Source: Pseudothermotoga sp.
GTDB taxonomy: Bacteria > Thermotogota > Thermotogae > Thermotogales > DSM-5069
Assembly: GCA_028276125.1 (NCBI GenBank)
Contig: JAPYWY010000033.1
Coordinates: 1 to 10,089 of the forward strand
Reading direction: 5' to 3'
Length of the DNA: 10,089 nt
Notes under the pieces: model-generated
Database searches by the model: none
Told to the model about the DNA's origin: nothing
The model's input: only the letters and a program-made list of their open reading frames with translations
Shown here: one piece after another, positions 8,079-10,089 of the stretch
Numbering within the stretch: position 1 is the stretch's first letter
How the letters are laid out: each line of letters begins with the position of its first letter
Position numbers and translations under genes: made by a program

Positions 8079-8085
8079 CCTCCTT
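8079..8085 (-). promoter_or_regulatory. Strong ribosome binding site fixing the start of the first operon gene
   Basis: AAGGAGG on the minus strand lies eight bases before ATG 8070. It decides against the in-frame ATG at 8124, which would leave the -10 element inside the coding region. Confidence 0.85.
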
Positions 8086-8096
8086 ACATATGGTTG

Positions 8097-8110
8097 TCCG
8101 TACATCCGTA
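8097..8110. promoter_or_regulatory. Tandem TACGGA repeat at the predicted transcription start, possible operator
   Basis: TCCGTA occurs twice on the plus strand, at 8097-8102 and 8105-8110 (TACGGA on the minus strand), separated by two bases. The pair touches the -10 element and covers the expected start point. That position suits a repressor such as the operon's GntR protein. GntR operators are usually inverted repeats, so the assignment is tentative. Confidence 0.35.
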
Positions 8111-8140
8111 TCATAACACGACACACCCCCCTGACGTCAA
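8110..8140 (-). promoter_or_regulatory. Predicted sigma-70 promoter of the operon (extended -10)
   Basis: On the minus strand TTGACG (8140-8135) is followed after 19 bases by TATGAT (8115-8110). The -10 is directly preceded by TGT, which makes an extended -10 (TG-N-TATGAT) and could compensate for the long spacer. Transcription would start near 8103, leaving a leader of about 33 bases before ATG 8070. It is the only good promoter seen upstream of the operon. Motifs are seen directly; activity is inferred. Confidence 0.65.
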
Positions 8141-8154
8141 CACCTCTCACACCT
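8132..8154. promoter_or_regulatory. Palindrome and direct repeats overlapping the -35 region
   Basis: The perfect 8-base palindrome TGACGTCA (8132-8139) overlaps the -35 hexamer. Just upstream, ACACCT is repeated at 8140-8145 and 8149-8154, nine bases apart. These are candidate protein-binding sites for the GntR repressor or another regulator. Confidence 0.35.
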
Positions 8155-8288
8155 GAGCATGACCAAACGGGGGTCTTTCCTGAAAGGGATGGAAAGGGCT
8201 TGTCTTACTGATAGAACGCTCACTTTTTTGTTGCGGGTCCGATCGAATGCGTTTCTCAATCCAAGCTGAGCTCGGTGCACGGCATGAA

Positions 8289-8524
8289 ATGTTTTTCAAA
8301 AACTTGGCCACACACCACCGACGATCTTCAGGCCAATCGTCGTACGACTATTGCCCAGAAAGACCATAGGAACTCAAGGAGCAAGAGGAACAGATGAGGA
8401 GGAATGAGAACGGTTGTAAGAGAAGTTCAAGAACCTTCGGCTGGCTCGTGATACTGTCCATCAAACGAGTGAAACTATGGAAGAGTTGTTGCCTGCTATC
8501 TTATTCGCAGCGTCAATAGTCTGA
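8289..8524 (+). pseudogene. Possible decayed plus-strand coding remnant, function unknown
   Basis: This stretch between the operon promoter and the next minus-strand frame has no intact gene. On the plus strand, an ATG at 8289 opens a frame with protein-like composition that meets a TAG at 8367. The same frame then continues as charged, coiled-coil-like sequence (ELKEQEEQMRRNEN). A shift of frame near 8415-8420 gives a further 34 codons containing RLARDTVHQTSETMEELLPAI is too long to be chance-looking but is unrecognised, so only its core TSETMEELLPAI is cited. It ends at TGA 8522-8524. This is a weak case built by joining frames; the stretch may simply be non-coding. Confidence 0.2.
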
Positions 8525-8539
8525 GCAAGTTTTACTCAG
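8521..8539 (-). other. Small inverted repeat at the stop of the 97-residue frame
   Basis: CTGAG at 8521-8525 and CTCAG at 8535-8539 can pair around a nine-base loop that includes the stop codon. The stem is short and no T-run follows on the minus strand, so it is at best a weak terminator. Confidence 0.25.
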
Positions 8540-8825
8540 CACTGATCATTGTCTTGATATCAGCTGTTGTCACCGAGTCGTTGGGCAACAGATACAACTG
8601 CTCGTCTGATTTGTCGGACCACAGAAAGCACGTTCCTTGCTTGTTCTCCACGAGTGGCAGATCATCTCGCTGTAGCAACTCATCGGTTATGAGATGTGCA
8701 AGTTTCCACGCGCACTTGGTTGATTCGTCTTTCAAGTATGGTTCTTCAAATTGAGCCCTGCTTGAGAAGTACATTACTCTGTACACAGTCGCATACTCTT
8801 TCCCATCCAGTGTGTAGCTCAGCAT
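8532..8825 (-). CDS. Hypothetical protein, 97 residues
   Basis: An intact minus-strand frame from ATG 8825 to TAA 8534-8532. The protein is soluble and mixed in composition, with many charged residues and no signal peptide, membrane segment or recognised motif. Examples of its sequence are TLDGKEYATVYRVMYFSSRA and LVENKQGTCFLWSDKSDE. No clear Shine-Dalgarno sequence precedes the ATG, and an in-frame stop lies 12 bases upstream. The composition looks like real coding, but both flanks hold broken frames. It may therefore be a survivor or a 3' fragment of a longer lost gene. The gene ends 392 bases before the operon promoter on the same strand and is not obviously co-transcribed. I do not recognise the family. 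Confidence 0.45.
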   Translation of the reverse strand: MLSYTLDGKEYATVYRVMYFSSRAQFEEPYLKDESTKCAWKLAHLITDELLQRDDLPLVENKQGTCFLWSDKSDEQLYLLPNDSVTTADIKTMISAE

Positions 8826-8890
8826 GATGAACCGTTTTTATGAGCCAGTTGCTCTTTGATTCTGAACGACAGAAAGCCAGTCAGCTGAGC

Positions 8891-9284
8891 TTATGGATGA
8901 GCACTCAATGCATCGGTTGCAGCCCCGCAGACCAGATAGGCTAACACCGGCTCGCGAGCTTTAACCTCAAAATACCGTTCCAAGTCGTACATGTTTTGCA
9001 ACATCTCTTCAGTATAACCTGGCCATCGAGTTTGAGCTCACTTGCAAGCACACTGGTGCCTATCTCCTTGGTACGAACCAGTTTCAATTCTCTTAGCTGT
9101 TCATGCTGAGCATCGCTGTATTCTGGCACGTGTAGCTTGGTTGAAGTCGAATGATCCACCCGATAGATCTTCAGAGCACTTGCTTCTCTAGGGTAGCAAA
9201 AGCTTGATTTTGAGCTTTACCATCTGCGTTCGATGTCCCCTCTCGTTTTCTTAGATTGTATCTCTCGCGGGGGAGCAAACTCAC
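8891..9284 (-). pseudogene. Frameshifted coding remnant, function unknown
   Basis: Three consecutive minus-strand segments in different frames read as one protein. Segment one, from GTG 9284, gives LLPRERYNLRKREG and NQAFATLEKQ. Segment two continues with ALKIYRVDHSTSTKLHVPEY, RELKLVRTKEIG and SELKLDGQVI. Segment three starts around 9013 with TEEMLQNMYDLERYFEVKA, then REPVLAYLVC, and ends at TAA 8893-8891. Each junction needs one base restored (near 9180-9190 and near 9013), so both look like single-base deletions. A GTG at 9159 could start a 72-residue product in segment two, but the tail of that frame is rich in Cys, Arg and Trp and looks out of frame. The joined product would be about 130 residues. 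I do not recognise the family. Confidence 0.45.
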
Positions 9285-9329
9285 TACTCACCATTCATAT
9301 CCTGTTGAAATCAGAAGCATCCTGGTTGG

Positions 9330-9341
9330 GTTCAACTGAAC
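9330..9341. repeat. Perfect 12-base palindrome GTTCA-AC-TGAAC
   Basis: GTTCA at 9330-9334 is mirrored by TGAAC at 9337-9341. It lies about 45 bases upstream of a small plus-strand reading frame and could be an operator, but no promoter elements around it are convincing. Confidence 0.3.
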
Positions 9342-9385
9342 ATTTCTCACAACTTTGTAGTTCGACTTGGGAGGTGAAAGCATGG

Positions 9386-9469
9386 ATGGCTTGGCTGGCT
9401 TTGATGATCTGTTTGTTTGGAACCATGGCTCTGGTGGGTATCATCAGCGAGGCGATGAAGGATCATTAG
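9386..9469 (+). CDS. Candidate small membrane protein, 27 residues
   Basis: The frame ATG 9386 to TAG 9469 gives a 27-residue protein. It has one strongly hydrophobic segment (MAWLALMICLFGTMALVGII) and a charged C-terminal tail ending EAMKDH. GGGAGGTG at 9369-9376 is a good Shine-Dalgarno sequence nine bases upstream. A rho-independent terminator on the same strand lies about 100 bases downstream, which supports a plus-strand transcript. The frame is open upstream to 9233, and GTG 9374 is another possible start. A second ATG at 9382 in another frame would give 33 non-hydrophobic residues and is less convincing. A single membrane helix and a short tail resemble small accessory subunits of membrane proteins, but no partner is nearby. 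Confidence 0.4.
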   Translation: MAWLALMICLFGTMALVGIISEAMKDH

Positions 9470-9568
9470 ACGCGCTGTGCCCTTGAACTGGAACCAGGTA
9501 AGACCAGCCGGGCTAGCTTCATACGCACAATGCAAAGTTGTGCATCTGTAATGCTCACACGTGCTGAT

Positions 9569-9598
9569 GCCCGCGACACTGTCGTCGCGTGGGCTTTT
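9569..9598 (+). terminator. Rho-independent terminator
   Basis: GCCCGCGAC (9569-9577) pairs with GTCGCGTGGGC (9584-9594), with one bulged T, around a six-base loop. TTTT follows at 9595-9598. The orientation serves plus-strand transcription, most likely of the small membrane protein frame. Confidence 0.65.
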
Positions 9599-9668
9599 AA
9601 GATCGATGAAACTGTGATTCCAGAATCGAGAGTGAGATTGCCAACGCCACGAAAAATGCCCTCTTCAT
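9597..9668 (-). pseudogene. Truncated secreted-protein gene: signal peptide start only
   Basis: ATG 9668 has a G6 tract seven bases upstream (9681-9676). It opens a frame of 23 codons that starts MKRAFFVALAISLSIL, a typical signal peptide n-region and hydrophobic core. The frame then stops at TAA 9599-9597 after ESQFHRS, before any cleavage site or mature protein. The stop overlaps the T-run of the plus-strand terminator. The simplest reading is the 5' end of a secreted or lipoprotein gene cut off by deletion or rearrangement. It lies just downstream of the secreted repeat-protein remnant on the same strand. A functional short peptide cannot be excluded. Confidence 0.45.
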
Positions 9669-9723
9669 ACTATCGCCCCCCTTAAACGGTTTCTAACACC
9701 ATTCATTGCTGACTCCGTCTCGA

Positions 9724-9748
9724 AGGAATCTCATTGGAAGTGATTCCT
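9724..9748. repeat. Inverted repeat with 7-base arms
   Basis: AGGAATC (9724-9730) and GATTCCT (9742-9748) are perfect complements around an 11-base loop. The hairpin lies between the repeat-protein remnant and the truncated signal-peptide gene. It has no T-run on either strand, so an intrinsic terminator is not supported. Confidence 0.35.
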
Positions 9749-9796
9749 CAGATTGTTTAGGATGCCCCAATTCGTTCCTCAAGGATCTGCCTTCCT

Positions 9797-10089
9797 TTAT
9801 TTCGGATACGGTCCTGCGTTCCCATCCGCACCCGTTTTTATGATGTAAACATCCATTCGTCCCATGCCAAAGGATTGTGTCCATCCTGCAAAGACATACT
9901 TACCATCTTTTGTCTGCTCAACAGAAACAGATCGTCCTTGTTTCCTCCGAAAGTCTTTTCCCACAACTTTTTGCCGTTCACATCAAGTTTGACGATGTAA
10001 GCATCCCATTCACCCGCTCCAAAGGATTTCGTCATCCCCACGACGATGAATCCACCATCACTCGTCTGTTGCTCAGAAACCGGATAATC
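9797..10089 (-). pseudogene. Frameshifted C-terminal end of a secreted KTFGG/SDGG repeat protein (runs off window)
   Basis: The minus strand encodes two copies of a repeat of about 50 residues. Copy one reads EQQTSDGGFIVVGMTKSFGAG, shown here as EQQTSDGGFIVVG and MTKSFGAGEWDAYIVKLD, followed by NGKKLWEKTFGGNKDD. Copy two continues in another frame with SVSVEQTKDGKYVFAG, WTQSFGMGRMDVYIIKTG and a short tail ending at TAA 9799-9797. The junction near 9929-9933 needs one inserted base, so this looks like a single-base deletion. Repeats of this type (SDGG, SFGAG, D-Y-IK-D, G-LWEKTFGG) form propeller-like domains in large secreted proteins of Thermotogales and other thermophiles. The gene continues beyond the right edge. 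With the frameshift, the product would have a scrambled tail ending near 9838. Confidence 0.75.

Noticed and set aside
8071..8124. Longer N-terminus for the GlpA-like protein, from ATG 8124
   Set aside because: It would cover the -10 element and the strong ribosome site; ATG 8070 fits the Shine-Dalgarno spacing.
8175..8196. Inverted repeat CTTTCC...GGAAAG as a terminator
   Set aside because: No T-run follows on either strand and no gene ends beside it; the purine/pyrimidine runs make short complements likely by chance.
9347..9535. Minus-strand 62-codon frame opposite the small membrane protein
   Set aside because: Composition is rich in His, Ser and Thr with no ribosome site, and it opposes the better-supported plus-strand frame.
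9693..9884. Minus-strand 63-codon frame
   Set aside because: It lies partly in the wrong frame across the repeat-protein remnant, whose true C-terminal frame is recognisable.
8141..10089. Insertion sequence, CRISPR array or tRNA in the right-hand region
   Set aside because: No transposase motif, paired terminal repeats, regularly spaced repeats or cloverleaf could be found by eye.

Overview
The window looks like a Thermotogales chromosome, probably a Pseudothermotoga or Thermotoga relative. This rests on the protein families and sequence style (glycerol-type FAD oxidoreductases with BFD and DUF1667 modules, and a secreted 'KTFGG...SDGG' repeat protein), not on a marker gene. The window has two very different halves.

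Left four-fifths (about 1-8140): one dense minus-strand operon. Transcription most likely starts at an extended -10 promoter near 8110-8140 and runs leftwards off the window edge. In order of transcription the genes are: (1) a GlpA-like FAD dehydrogenase with an extra N-terminal BON-like domain and a C-terminal [2Fe-2S] BFD domain; (2) a FAD/NAD oxidoreductase fused to DUF1667; (3) an FGGY sugar/polyol kinase; (4) an alkyl-DHAP-synthase/YgcU-type FAD-linked oxidase; (5) a GntR/HutC-UTRA repressor; (6) a ThuA-domain protein; (7) the first 38 residues of a DUF2961 (GH172) protein. Neighbouring genes overlap or lie within about 20 bases, so they are probably translationally coupled.

The genes read as one catabolic module. 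A GH172-type glycosidase releases a sugar or polyol, the FGGY kinase phosphorylates it, and flavoenzymes oxidise the product and pass electrons on through Fe-S centres. The GntR protein senses a pathway sugar phosphate. The substrate is not determined by the sequence. The kinase plus AGPS-like oxidase pair recalls the uncharacterised E. coli ygcE-ygcU pair. The two FAD enzymes plus DUF1667 recall the glycerol locus of Thermotoga maritima. Finding both sets in one operon with GH172, ThuA and GntR is the most interesting feature of the window.

Right fifth (about 8140-10089): a gene-poor, apparently decaying region. It holds one intact but unrecognised 97-residue reading frame. It also holds a minus-strand gene broken by two apparent single-base deletions, a weak plus-strand remnant, and a candidate 27-residue membrane protein followed by a good plus-strand terminator. 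Near the right edge are a truncated gene consisting of little more than a signal peptide, and the frameshifted C-terminal end of a secreted repeat protein. No tRNA, rRNA, CRISPR array, transposase or integrase was recognised.
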